In this document: piece by piece, positions 11,414 through 22,848 of the stretch
Numbering within the stretch: position 1 is the first letter of the stretch
How the letters are laid out: each line of letters opens with the position of its first letter
NCBI RefSeq assembly: GCF_016808335.1
Contig: NC_053143.1
Span: 52,855,441 to 52,919,440, forward strand
DNA length: 64,000 bases
From: Panicum virgatum
Taxonomy: Eukaryota; Streptophyta; Magnoliopsida; Poales; Poaceae
Reading direction: 5' to 3'
Translations under genes and position numbers: made by a program
Notes under the pieces: model-generated
Told to the model about the DNA's origin: nothing
What the model saw: only the letters and a program-made list of their open reading frames with translations
The model's database searches: none

Positions 11414-12885
11414 TGAAAGCGATCGGCTACTCTAGCCTAGAAGGGGGAGGGAGTGAATTAGACACTATTAAAAAATCTAAACCTATGGCTCCAACTAGTT
11501 TTCACAAAACTTAAACTAATTCAAGCTATCTAGATGTGCAACTACGGTTCAGCTTAGTGTGAAATCCTCATCCCAAAAGAGTTTTGCAACCTATAGCCAA
11601 TCCTAGCAAGATACTACACTAAAAAAATAAAGGCACACAAGTTGCAATATAAAATGCGGAAGCTTAAAGGGAGGGATGAGAGAAAACGAACTCTCGACAC
11701 GAGGATTTATCCCGTGGTTCGGATTGCCACAAAGGCACCTCTACGTCCACGTTGTTGAAGCACTCACGAAGAGTATCGCTTCCCGGCAATCAAGTCTCTT
11801 CCGTGAACACAATCACGGTCACCTTGATCCCGATCTTCACTAAGGTAGATTGCCCACGAAGGAGGGGTCTCCGTCCCCCGCACAATGTCGTCGACGCCGC
11901 TCCACACCAAGCCGGAGGGTCGTAGACTTGCCAGCGAGCCACCAAAGCTCCAAAGAAGCCGGCGCACCAAGATACAATGTTGGTTCACTGTAGAACCACA
12001 GTACAAGGATCTAAACCTTGCTTGATCACTCACTCAAGAGCTAACCTAGCACTAACACTCACAAAGCTTGAGCTAAGGACTAAAGATTTGATCTTTATGC
12101 TCTTGGATGGCTTGGAGGTGTTCTTGGATGTGTATGAGATGTCTTGAGACTCCAGCAATCTTCAAATGGCCGGGGGAGCACATATATATAGGCCTACAAG
12201 TCGAACTAGCCGTTTGTAGCCGTTGGCAGAATTCTGCGTAGGCATCGGAACTTCCGGTGAAGAGGCGTCGGAACTTCCGGTCACTCACAGCAACTGAAGT
12301 AGCCGTTGGCTTGCTGACACAGTTGCAGCGACTCCAGAGACCATCGGATGAACCGATGCTACGGGCGTCGGTTCAACCGGTCACAACAGCAACTGGAGTA
12401 GCCGTTGGACTTCTCTCTTCTGCTGACGTCATTGCTCCGACGCGATGCTCCGATGCACCACCGGTTCAACCGGTGCTGAAGGCTTGGCTCCTGCGCAACT
12501 TGCATCGTCTCTGGAACACAGTACATCGATTGCACCGATGCCCCTTCTTAGACTGTCGGTTCAACCGGTGCTTCACTTGTTTCTTCACTTGATCTCCAGA
12601 GGCGCTCAGACTTGCACCAATGCCAAGGCGTCGGATCTTCCGACAACCATCGGATGTACCGATGCTATAGGCATCGGTTCTTCCGGTGCTACTGATTTCA
12701 GTAGAACTCGTCCAATTCAGCGTTTCTTTGAGTTCTTTCTTCGTGTTTTGCTTTGTATGACCTTTTTACTCCATCCCTGGGATCTAGAAATGTTCACTTA
12801 ATAAAAGCATTAGTTCCATTGATTACGTTGTCATTCGATCACTAAAATCACTAGAAATGGCATAAATGGTGCCATGTTCATTACA
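11414..12885 (-). mobile_element. Solo LTR A (1472 bp) in the DEFL-2 3' flank
   Basis: Plus-strand ends TGAAAGCGATC and GTTCATTACA; perfect 5-bp target duplication GAAAT (11409-11413 and 12886-12890). Same family as LTR B (26800-28397) and more distantly LTR C (58466-60200). The orientation is taken from LTR C, whose polypurine tract shows that the sense strand is minus. The interior has several palindromic CGGTTCAACCGGTGC-like words between 12250 and 12690. The DEFL-2 downstream sequence resumes directly after it (AAATCAAATAATC, then a GTGTCTGCTTGTTCGGTGTT stretch shared with DEFL-4). Confidence 0.88.
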
Positions 12886-13269
12886 GAAATAAATCAAATA
12901 ATCAAAATCTTCTAGCAAAGTGTGTGTCTGCTTGTTCGGTGTTCCACCCAAAAGGTTCTCCTCCATCACCAAGCGCGGCACTGCCTGCTCCAAGGTTCTC
13001 ATGTTTTGTGCATGACTACCTTACTATGGTTCATGTTTTGTGCAGACATATATATGTACATATATATACATATATATATATACACATATATATATACATA
13101 TATATACATATATATATATATACATATATATATATACATATATATATAGCAAAAGGGATATGAACACACCCAAAATGAACCATACTAATGGTAGTCAACC
13201 AGCCATGTTTTGTGCATGACTATCGTACTAATGGTTCAATTTTTTTTACAAAAGAAAGAACACACCCTA
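12886..13269. other. Continuation of DEFL-2 3' flank, with TA/CA microsatellite
   Basis: 12891-12950 aligns with DEFL-4 downstream sequence. About 13049-13150 is an alternating ATATAC/ATATAT microsatellite; ORFs rich in I and Y across it are repeat artefacts. Confidence 0.65.
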
Positions 13270-13529
13270 CTCCCTCCGTATAGGATTTAGATGTCATTTT
13301 GGATAAGGTTTAAGTCAAGCATTCCGAATATAAATCATAAATAACTTTCAAGTTATCGAGTTTCAAAAAGTAAGAATCATGTGAATAGATTTGTCTTAAA
13401 AAGCACATTCATAAAAATATACATATATCACTTTTCAACAAATATTTTTTATAAAAATAAGCAGTCAAAGTTATATTTTGAAGACTGTGTCGCTGTGCTA
13501 AGCGTCGTCTATTTCTTATACGGAGGGAG
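13270..13529. mobile_element. Stowaway (Mariner-like) MITE, 260 bp
   Basis: Terminal inverted repeats CTCCCTCCGTATAGGA and, on the other strand, CTCCCTCCGTATAAGA, flanked by the TA dinucleotide on both sides (13268-13269 and 13530-13531). No coding capacity. Confidence 0.88.
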
Positions 13530-14400
13530 TACATATTTTTTAAGGAAGAACACACCCTACAAGCAAAAGCAATCAAGATGGCCCAGTATTTCAGTTGCTC
13601 GGCCCAACCTCTCACTTCCGTCCTCGAGGCCCAAACTACAAATCCATCCATAAGATCGGAATCCATGCGGCAAAGCTCCGCCGGCAAAAGCTGCTGTTTG
13701 GTTGGTCCTTAAGCTTTAGCAGCCACATATTTCCATGTTCATTTTGTCGTCGCAGTTTAGACGTTTGATTTGTCCACCATGGCTTAGGCGCCGCCGCAAG
13801 TTTGACGTGGCGGAATGTGGCCAGCATCCAAACAGACCCGCTTGCATTCTCGCTGGTCGCTGCCTTGGCGGCCAAACATTTGTTTTTTTGACTAGACAGA
13901 AATTTGGCCGTCAACCAAAGGCCAGGGCACATGAGGCCTCAAAACCGGACAGACCCCGACATTCAAATTGGCTGAGGGCCACGTGGCCTGAAAGCCACAG
14001 CTGCAAATGCTCTGGGGAAAAAAAAGAAATGAGGGGTAGGAAAAATATGCGTCCAAATAAAATTTGGTAGAATTAAACACATATTTCAAACGGATGTCGC
14101 CTAAAAACTAAGAGAAGGCTAACTCCGTCAATAATTTTTCATTAATAAGCTTGTCTTTTGATGTTTTTATAATAGGCGCCGGTGGAGGAGAGAAAAGAGG
14201 GCATGGACAAAAGAATTTGCCGCGGAAGAGAGAATTGGCGGCGAAGGCGAAGGAGAAAAAAGTTGGTCTGTTAATTTTTGGCGTCGGTCGTGGTAGTTAA
14301 TAATAACTAGAAACGAGGAATATCGCTAAAAAAGATTGCAGAAATAAGGAGAGCATGGTTAACGTGATTAATGGTCTGATAAGCACACTTGATTTCTTTG
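13530..14400. other. Intergenic DNA, no confident feature
   Basis: Mixed composition. The stretch from about 13690 to 13840 begins GCTGTTTGGTTGGTCC and contains CATCCAAACAG, so a small MITE is possible. I saw no gene. Confidence 0.3.
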
Positions 14401-14850
14401 GTCATTGTAGCATATGAAAATATTGTGATCAAAACTGAATGGGGAGTATCGGTGTTTCAATCACCGGCTACTAAAATCTTCCGTGCTTCTCCGTGGCTAA
14501 CACTCAAAGGCAAGAGATTTTAGACTGGTTCGAGCAATCGTCCTACGTCCAGTATGGAGGTGGTGTGCTTCATGTTCTTGCGCTCAAGTGCTGAGTGCTT
14601 ACAACGGGGGCGCTTGCAAGCGAGTGAGTGCATGTGGTTGTTAGAATGCAAGAATGTTCAGAGGAAGGCCTCTGAATGTTCCAACTCGTCCCCAACCTTG
14701 GAGAAAGAAGGCCCGGTTTCGCCTTATATATCCTGATGGGCTGGGCTACATTTGCGAGAAGAGGGGGAGTCTCACCTCCAGGTCGGTCCCCCGGCGGGAA
14801 GGTTGGGAGCTCTACAAGTGTCCTAAGTTAGGGTCCACCAGTTAACTGTG
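14401..14850 (-). repeat. LTR- or promoter-like segment, minus strand
   Basis: On the minus strand a TATA-like GATATATAAGGCGAAACC (about 14710-14727) lies upstream of a region running toward GTGATTGAAACACCGATACT, which resembles grass retrotransposon LTRs. No clear termini or duplication. Confidence 0.3.
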
Positions 14851-16240
14851 CTCCATGGTGCGCTGAAACCAAGTTCTGTCCGCCTGTTCGCGACGCTGCC
14901 TGACGTGGCTTCGGTTCTGTTCGTCAATACTGTGGCAGAGCATCACTAGACCAAACTGAATTACCATGGCGGCAGAAATGGAGCCGCCAAGAAAAATGTG
15001 ATTTTCATGGTGGTAGTGTTTAAGAGCCAAGGAAATATATTTTCTTTTCGGATGATGAGAACCGCCAAAGAATTTGCTCATTTCCTTGGGGATTTTGTTA
15101 GGCCGCTAAGGAAATTGAGTATTTCATTGGCCTTTCTACTGGGCAGCCAAGGAAATGATATGTTTTCTTGACGGTTGGCAGCCAAGAAAATGCCTCTCAA
15201 GTACACATCTCTCTTATTTTCACTTAAACATATACAAGTGTTTATATCTTGTTAAGTTCACGCACACATCAATGACACTCAAACATGGATGCAGTGCTAG
15301 GGAGGAAAAAATAAAAAAATCTTTGCCCTCAGGGGCGGAGCAACCCGAGCTTGCCACCGGGGTCGACCTCATTCAGATAACGGGGTCAAATACTAATATA
15401 ACAATGCCATAAATAGGAGTTTGCAGATTTCATTGAGGTTGTCAGACCCTGACAAGTACACACAGCTTTGCCACTGTTGGTGCTAGAGAAGATCGGACCT
15501 AGGTTTGAAAAAAATGAAGTTAGAGAGGATTGAAAACAGAAAAAGCTCCAAAAAGAATTTTTTCTTTGCACAACAAGCTGCAATGTAAATTCAAAAATGT
15601 TAATAGGTGGGTGAAGTTAAGACTATATCCAAATTTCAAGTGTATACGAGGAAGAAAAGGCTTTAGGGTGTATAACTTTCAAAGTTTGACTTAAGTTTTA
15701 TGAAACAATACGAGAGATCCATCCATTTTATGAACAATGTATATTCTAATTTTATTAAAATCTTGTGAAACTTTTATGTCAACCTTATACATCCATAAAA
15801 TGATTCTATTCAAATTTATAGAATTTTCAGAGAAGCAGAGTATTTATAGAATCTAATGGTAGTAGAGTAACTAATTCTGCTCCTGACATGGGCTGAATTA
15901 TTTCACTGCAATGCGCTTGGTGGAAGCATGTTTGGGGAGAAAAATACCCAAAGGGGTTTCCTCTACACGCGGGGGAAAATAAATTGCGGGCGTGCCAGTG
16001 TACTAAGTACACAAAAAATAAATAGACAAAGAACAAATAAGGAACACATATTTTATTCATATTTTCCAACAAATACTAATACATGTTCCTTATATATATG
16101 GGCGCTCCATAGCCTGCCGTGGGGCAGATCGAACATGGGTGATGTGGTCTTCTGGTTTCTAGGGTCTCGGAAGGCTCCTAGTTAATTACATCTGCGAGAT
16201 AGTCGAAGAACACCTCCGATTAAGCTGCAATGGTCGTCTT
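14851..16240. other. Decayed transposon-like DNA, no gene
   Basis: 14980-15200 contains several dispersed GCCAAGAAAAT/GCCAAGGAAAT words in both orientations, as in CACTA subterminal regions. 15220-16240 shows nothing recognisable beyond A/T-rich DNA. Confidence 0.3.
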
Positions 16241-17700
16241 CTTCGATCTTCACTTTGCGTCCTCCATGCATGATGATGATGATGGATGAATGCAGGCGTC
16301 GGCATTATCATGGCCTGGTCGGTCCATGGGCCGATGGTAACGCAGTCGAAACGTTGACGGCGTCCGCCCGTGCCGTTCGGCCTCGTTGGTCACGAACAGC
16401 AAGTACGGCAATAGAGTCGTTGATGTAGTGCATGGTGGCGCTCAGTTCGATCAGTTGGACGTCAGATGGCGTAGCAAAATAGAAGTGTCTTCAATAATCA
16501 TCGTAGGGACTTGACAGGCACAGATCCGGCCGGAACGCAACCCGCAACACAGACACGGGGTCTAGGCGATTGCAGCCCGGTCGAAGACAGAACACATCGG
16601 CATCACTCCTCTCTCCGTGAACGTCAAGGATGAGGAGGCAGCGCATGTTCACGTTGATCCAATCTGGTGGCTTCTAAACTTGTACAGGAACAACTCTTGA
16701 CTTGATGCATGCAGGCATCGTGGCCTTTCCTGGACAGATGCATCTCGGTGACATAGGCTGTTCAGAGACGACGAGCTCCAAAGACCGGCTGCAGGGGGGC
16801 GAGTTGGACAGCAGCGATCCGTGGCGGCGAGACGGTGATGATCTCGGCGGCCGGCGACAAGGCGGGCTGTTCATGGACGAGCTCCGGCGGCGAACTGCAC
16901 AACGGCGAGCCAGACGGCATCGAGCCGCGGCGGCGATACGGCGACGACGATCTCGGTGGCGGTCGGCGACGTGGCAGGCTACTCACCGTGAGGAGCGACA
17001 ATCTCCTTCATGGAGACCATGAGATGCCCACGATGATGTGCAGAACTCCTTCATACATGCGTGCTGAAAGGAAACATGCAAGAACAAGAATAAAACAAAT
17101 AAGATAGATCGATCTCAACCAGAGTTACCGGCGAGAAGGATGGGAGCCATGGAGTCGACGCCGAAGTGTTCGACGGCGACGACGTCAGTTGCGTGGCGTC
17201 GTGAAGCCGAGGCCGGAACTCCGCCGCAAGCCGCGGACTCGCTCGCCGGCGTCGTGTGCGTGATGGTGATGGAGATGGAGATGGAGATGGCCGCACGGCA
17301 GTCGTCGTCGTTGATCACGAACTCCGGCCGGCGGACTGGTGCAGTGCAGAGCGTGGTGACAATGGTGTAGATGGATATGGGTGTCTCCTCCTCTCGTGAG
17401 AGACTGAGGGGTCTCTTTTATAGGCTGGAGGCAGGGGCCAGGAGAGGAGCATCGAGCCGTGCGCCGCCTCTAATCCGTTGCCGAGCAAGCCGGCGCCCGA
17501 GCGAAGCGCTCGGATCAGTTCCACGCCGCGCGGCTGCTAATTCAAAATTTGAAAGCTCGATCTCATCCACAGGCGGCTGGCGCACGTGGTTGTGCATGCC
17601 GAAAGCTTCCAGAAGATAATCTGTGGAGACGGCCCACTCGTATGCACCATACGAGGCTTGTTTGCATGGGCTGATGCATGGGCCATGCATGAGTCACGTA
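16241..17700 (-). other. GC-rich leader-like region with possible minus-strand promoter
   Basis: A minus-strand TATA-like CCTATAAAAGAGACCCCTC (about 17409-17427) precedes frames such as one starting MINDDDCRAAISISIS (minus, from 17318), which is built on a GGAGAT repeat. The same GACGGTGATGATCTCGGCGG-type phrase occurs twice (about 16830 and 16940), giving an internal duplication of about 105 bp. It may be the 5' part of a Gypsy-like element whose gag fragment lies at 17920-18782. No domain recognised. Confidence 0.3.
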
Positions 17701-17823
17701 AGAGCCCACATGCACCAGATTAATTAGTGCTAATTCTTTACTGATCAGCCCAATAATGCTTGAAGCTTAGCAACTCCAGCCCATTAACCGCGGCCACGGT
17801 GCAGCTAGCATGTGTGGACTTCC

Positions 17824-17918
17824 TTGCATGTTAATATTGCTTGCTTCTCTTAAACAACGTACGTACGCTCCTCTTGTTTAGCTTGAGGAACATGCACGCA
17901 CAAAAATACCGTCGAACA
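17824..17918 (+). repeat. Direct repeat copy 1 (95 bp)
   Basis: From TTGCATGTTAATATTGC to ACCGTCGAACA; repeated almost exactly at 18814-18907 with a few substitutions and one A indel. The two copies bracket the gag fragment. Confidence 0.85.
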
Positions 17919-18782
17919 CTGGCTGCTATTGCTGCCATGTTTGCTGATTATATTTTTCTGCCTGTCGCATGATTCTTCTTTGCTCGACCCTTCTGCGGTA
18001 GTCGGCGTCTGACTTCGCGTACTTCTCTACTTCTGTATAGAGCTCCTCCAGGTCCTCGGGGGCTCTCTTGTGAGATGAGAAGCAAGTTGGACAGGCAGGA
18101 GACCTTCGATGCATTTCTCGATTGCATCCTTCTCTGGGAAGTTTGGGATTTGAGCCTTCTTCTGAACGAACCTCCGGAAATAGTCATAGAGAGGCTCACG
18201 GTCGTGTTGTGGGCACTTGAAGTCTTTCACAGTATTGGTATTTAGCCTTCTGAATCCCTGAAAGTCCTGGAGAAGCCTGCCTTTCAGCTGGTACCGGTTG
18301 TTGATTAATTGCGGGGGAAGGTATGAGTACCAGTTGGCCACAGAACCTTCGCAGGCCATGACGAAGGACTTGGCCATGGTTGAGTCGTCACCTCCGGCCG
18401 AAGCGATGGTTGCTTCGTAGGCCATGAGGAACTGGGTTGGATTAGTTGTTGCATTGTACTTGGAGAGCTGTGTAGGCTTGTAGCCGGGCGGCCATGAAGT
18501 TTGCTGCAGAGCGACTGAGAGTGGCGAGGTCGGGTCATATGGGAGGTTGACCGGTGGTGGCCTTCGGTCTTCATTGTGAGCGAATGTTGTCTGGTGGATG
18601 ATGCGGTTTTCTTGTTGGAGGGAACCTTCGGGCATTTCTTGGTATGCCTCCACCTCCATTTCTGCTAGTTTGCGCCTGGCCTCAGCTAGCTTGTTTGCCA
18701 GGTCCAGTGCCCTCTTTTTGGTGGCGAGCTGAGCTTCGATGTTAATATTGTGCAACCTCTGAAAAGAACAGGAAGAGGACAC
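17919..18782 (-). pseudogene. Gypsy-type retrotransposon gag fragment
   Basis: The minus-strand frame 18782-18027 (251 codons) has a basic coiled-coil N-terminus (ATKKRALDLANKLAEARRKL), a proline-rich linker, then a Retrotrans_gag-like core: QFLMAYEATIASAGGDD, FVMACEGSVANWYSYLPP, RLLQDFQGF and, further on, PLYDYFRRFV. The frame shifts near 18050 and continues as EELYTEVEKYAKSDADYRRRVEQ to about 17926. No CCHC knuckle, protease or polymerase follows. Only gag is present, lying between two 95-bp direct repeats. Confidence 0.8.
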
Positions 18783-18813
18783 GTTCGTGCAACTAGCATA
18801 TGCTCTCGCTTCT

Positions 18814-18907
18814 TTGCATGTTAATATTGCTTGCTTCTCTTAAACAACGTACGCACGCTCCTCTTGTTTAGCTTGAGGAACATGCATGCACAAAATACCG
18901 TCGAACA
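18814..18907 (+). repeat. Direct repeat copy 2 (94 bp)
   Basis: Near-identical partner of 17824-17918. The ends are TG...CA if read from TGTTAATATTG to GTCGAACA, but no primer-binding site or polypurine tract is evident. Confidence 0.85.
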
Positions 18908-19319
18908 AATGCCCCCCCATCAAGTAGAGTTTGAGGGCGCAGCCGACTCAAACTCAACTTGGTGGAATATTTCAGTGATTTTGTACACCACTTAGGTCTT
19001 GTAATCTTGGCAATTAAACGGATGAAATCTTTACTGTTTGCTCTTTTAGCTTCTGTGAACATTTTGTATTGTCATGTGGAGACTTTAGTTTGAAGCTTAT
19101 CCAATTGGTGTGGGTTCTCAGCCGCAACAGCGAACAGGAGCAAAAACACACCTCAACAACCGGCCCGTATATCTTGCTTATAGGGAAAACGTCGGTCATT
19201 ATCCACACCCACGCGCTACAACAACCGAGCGCCGGAGCTTGCCGTGAAATCAGCATGTGCTTCTCTCTCTTGGTTGTTGACTAACAGAAAACATTGGTTA
19301 CGATCTCGTCCGCCTCTAG

Positions 19320-19332
19320 CTCTATAAATAGC
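19320..19332 (+). promoter_or_regulatory. TATA box upstream of the coiled-coil pseudogene
   Basis: CTCTATAAATAGC lies about 210 bp before the ATG at 19536, with an intervening leader that may be spliced (candidate donor CAG|GTAACA near 19440). Confidence 0.45.
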
Positions 19333-19535
19333 TGTCATGCGGCAGATGGCTTCTCCATCCAACGCCAACTTGCTTGCGTTCCGTTCCTGCTTGCGGCCGC
19401 CTGAAAGTCCCACGTCGAGATCTTTCGCTCCTTGATAACAGGTAACAAGCTTGCAACTTTCGTACGTAATGCAATCTGTACCTTTATCTCTTGTACGTGA
19501 TGCAGTCTGTATCTATCTTGTTGTAGTTTATTTCC

Positions 19536-21411
19536 ATGGCACCCGGGAAGTCAGGATCATCTCGCCGTGATGGCAAGGACGCTCAGGCGGAGTACCGCGA
19601 CACCAGGGACGCCTCCGAGCGCAGTGAGAAGAAGCGCAACGCCTCGGCGGAGTACCGCGACACAAGGGACGCCCCGGCCCTGAATGCTGAGAAGAAGCGC
19701 CACGCCCGTCAAGATGACGACCGCGAGGACATCCGAAGCCGCGAGACTGGCCGCTCAGATTGGGGCTCCAGGTCTCGCAGGAGTGTGGCCGGGCAGTCGG
19801 CTCTTGTTGCTCGTGATGTGCGCCAAACTAAGCGCGCCAAACACTACGAAGGTATGTCAAAAGGAGAGAAGCAAGGTGGTTCATCTAATGGCGTTTCGCG
19901 TCCTTCTGGTGATTCCCTGCCAGTGCTTTGTGGGCGCCTGGCCAACCTCCGCGTCCTTGCCGCGATTTGGGACATGGGGTAACCTTCACATTGTCGCCAA
20001 GCCCTCCGAAGATCACGGGCAATGCTCGTCATGCTCCGTCAACTGCGGCGGCGCCTGAAGCACCACGTGACACGTTGCCGGTGCACGTGACACGTTGCTG
20101 ACTGCACCGGCAGAACATTTGGACTTGGATCTTGATGAGCTGAGTACTGACACGGACGACGACGTGAGTATCGCCAAACTGAATTTTTTTAGATACGTGT
20201 TCTTTTTTTTTTGTCTTATTAACTAACATCTTGGTCTCTTTATGCAGTTCTCCATTGGGATAAATCCACGTAACCCCATGGCAATTTCGGCCGACATGGA
20301 TTCTTGGGGTGGACTAGATGCACTTACCCCTACCGATCCTGCCGCTGCAACCCAGGAACAAGTGCAGTCGCAAGGTACTTGAATTTTTTTATTTCTTTCA
20401 TAAGATCATGTTGCCGTTTCAGTCTAAACTCTGGCGACAACATTGCAGCTGATGATGATGACCGGCTACCCCTCTCCGAGAGAGCCAAGAAATTAAAGGG
20501 GAAGGGTGCGGAGTAGGCCGAGGCCACAAAAGATCCAATCTCACTTTCGGAGAAGGAGAAGCACGTTTGGAGCTGGAGCGAAGGCAGGAAAGCTCGCCCT
20601 TCTGGAGAGGGCGCTCAAGCTAAAGAAGAAGACGGAGGCGTACGTCTCCGAGCTGGTCTCTTGCAGGCCTCGCTTCGCCGTCGACTCGGTCCGTTCCGTG
20701 GATAGCGAGCCTATAGATCCTCCAAGCCTTGTTCTTCCGAAGGGAACCCTGGAGAGGAGCGGTCGGCATACATAATCCGTACAGATATCGCTCGCCTCTT
20801 CCGTCTATTGAAGGAGCCATTTGATGGCGTCAAGGTAGTGCGGATGCTAAAGCTTCTCATTGGCCAATGGGCCAGCATGTATGAGTCGCGGCTTCCCACT
20901 GATATGGAGTTGCTTACTACGCGCTTGGGGGCGCTAGCTCGGCGCATAGAGAATGGGGCCACCTTTGAGGAGGCGACCCTTGACAAGGACGAACAGGCTA
21001 TGCGCTCCCATTTGCAGCGTATTGAGGCTGCATGCTCCGAGATAGCGGCTGAGTTTACACTCGTGCAAGGGGACCGGTCGGAATATGTGAACCACAGGCA
21101 AAAGACGTCTTCCTTGCATGAGAAGTATACTGCAATGGCCACTGAACATGAACAGAAGATGAAGGAGGCGCGGAAGCGAGCGGAGGAGATCCAGCGTGTG
21201 GCGGACGTTGCATCGGAGAACCTCGCAGCCTTCGACCCAGGATCTTGAGTCGCATGGCAACAACATTGGCCGGCTCACCAAGCTTCGTGACGAACTGAAG
21301 GACCGTGTGGCGCAGCTGGGTGAAGAGAAAGAGCGTATGAAGGCCCAGACGCCGGCGGACGTGGCTGTCATCTTGGCGTACTCCAGCAAGCTCAGCGAGG
21401 AGGAAGATTAG
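19536..21411 (+). pseudogene. Multi-exon coiled-coil protein pseudogene, transposon-associated type
   Basis: Starts MAPGKSGSSRRDGKDAQAEY and carries two copies of a roughly 24-residue charged repeat containing AEYRDTRDA. Further exons are outlined by good splice sites: GACGAC|GTGAGT (about 20163) to TGCAG|TTCTCC (20247), and CGCAAG|GTACTT (about 20374) to TTGCAG|CTGATG (20449). The C-terminal part (20808-21248, then another frame to 21411) is a long coiled coil (GALARRIENGATFEEATLDK; KLRDELKDRVAQLGEEKERM). It is broken by a 20-bp tandem duplication at about 20065-20096 that changes frame, a stop at 19980, a frame change near 20515 and another near 21240. Similar coiled-coil tails occur with plant-mobile-domain proteins, so that class is possible. 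Function unknown. Confidence 0.55.
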
Positions 21412-22429
21412 AGTCTAGCGTGTTATTCGTCAATAAACATTGGCCAAGCTGCATCTGGCCGTAAGGGGTTTAGATCTTTGAGTCTATCTGGTTTATCGTG
21501 TGATGGAGTCTTTCTTTTTTTTTTGTATGTGTCGTGTCAGGTAGGGGCACTATTTGTGCACCCTTAATCGTGTCACTTGCTTGAACAATCTCTGCATTTG
21601 CTTTCAATATTTGGATGAAGTTCGTTGGTCATATATTTGCTCTTTAATTTTCATGTGTGCATGTGTTGCTCTGTTTTGGCTAGCACACGTACAATATTCA
21701 TATATGACTTGTTTCCACAGAGTAATACTTGTGTTGTATGTGTATGAAAGACATCGTCGCCGCCGGCCGCCGGCGATGTGCTTCTGAGATCGCCGGCCGT
21801 CGCACTTGGCCATTGATAGGTACCCCAAGAGTGTTGCCGGCCCTCGCTTTGCTCATGGTTGCAAGCTGAGGTCACTGGCGTTCATACCGAGCAGACGAGA
21901 GTTGAGGTCGCCACCTACTGTATTGGGCAGCGTTGTACACACCAGGCTGCCGATCATGCACGTGGAGATCGTTGGCCGTAGTTTGACTATCTTCCCTTTA
22001 TTGTTGTTGGAGTGGATCTTAACTTAGAATTCTCGAGAACATCATTAGTGCTACAGTGCCATGCACGTCTCACATGGTTCTCTTCTTTCCTTGCCTCTTC
22101 CTTTTAAGTCCAGGGTAGTATTAGCATGTACGTGTGCACTAGCACGCATACTACTAGCCTGCATGCTCCAAGGCATTCATCGTTGGGGCGCCGGACTTAA
22201 ACCCCTAGCTAAATCCCAGCCGGCGTGTTTTTTCCAAATAATAGAACTTTTTTTTCTGTTGCTCGCGGCCTGCGGTGGCGGCAGCCCAGCGGCGCAACGG
22301 CCGTCGCCGTCGCCGCGCCTCCTCGTCGCCGGTGCAGCGGGGGCTCTGCCGACTGGAACTAATCCCGCGGCTGCGTGGAGTCAACGCTAGCTTGGAAGCA
22401 TACCCGGTGGCCGTGGGCGATGGCGTCGC
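21412..22429. other. Intergenic DNA with GC-rich gene-like shreds
   Basis: 21560-22030 may be 3'-UTR-like sequence of the preceding pseudogene followed by a short GC-rich fragment. 22240-22429 is GC-rich and was interrupted by the TRIM at 22430. No domain could be recognised in any frame. Confidence 0.3.
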
Positions 22430-22848
22430 TGTCGGCCCAAAAACCAGGAGAGTCGGCCCAACGGGCGCACACCCGGAGGAAGTCTTGCTACACCCCAAAA
22501 GCTATTCCAACAATCTCCCCCGTCACACATTGGTGCCCCTTAGCACTGACCAGGCCCACACCACAGTCCACCAGTGACCGGCTCGACACACGAGCACACA
22601 CGGGCCTCACACCCACGGTTCACTGGGCTTCGGGCCTACACCACCCAAGTGTGCACGAGTACAGGAGATTGCGGACCCAGCTCTGATACCAATTGTCGGC
22701 CCAAAAATCAGGAGAGCCGGCCCAACGGGCGCACACCCGGAGGAAGTCTTGCTACACCCCAAAAGCTAGCCCAAGAGGTGAGAGACTCCCCCCACTTTTA
22801 TGTTGGTTCAACTCTCCCCCCACAACCAATGTGGGACTAATTCCAACA
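22430..22848 (-). mobile_element. Complete TRIM (miniature LTR retrotransposon), 419 bp
   Basis: On the minus strand: 5' LTR 22848-22694 (155 bp, TGTTGGAAT to GGGCCGACA), then TTGGTATCAGAGC, an initiator-Met primer-binding site, an internal region of about 180 bp, the polypurine tract GACGGGGGAGAT, then a 3' LTR 22512-22430 shortened to 83 bp by a 72-bp internal deletion. A perfect target duplication GTCGC flanks it (22425-22429 and 22849-22853). No coding capacity, so it depends on another element's enzymes. Confidence 0.93.

Noticed and set aside
13049..13150. I/Y-rich peptide ORFs over TA-type and CTATAT microsatellites (also 10737-10931, 46164-46403, 48912-49181)
   Set aside because: Simple-sequence DNA translates to low-complexity peptides in several frames; no gene signals.
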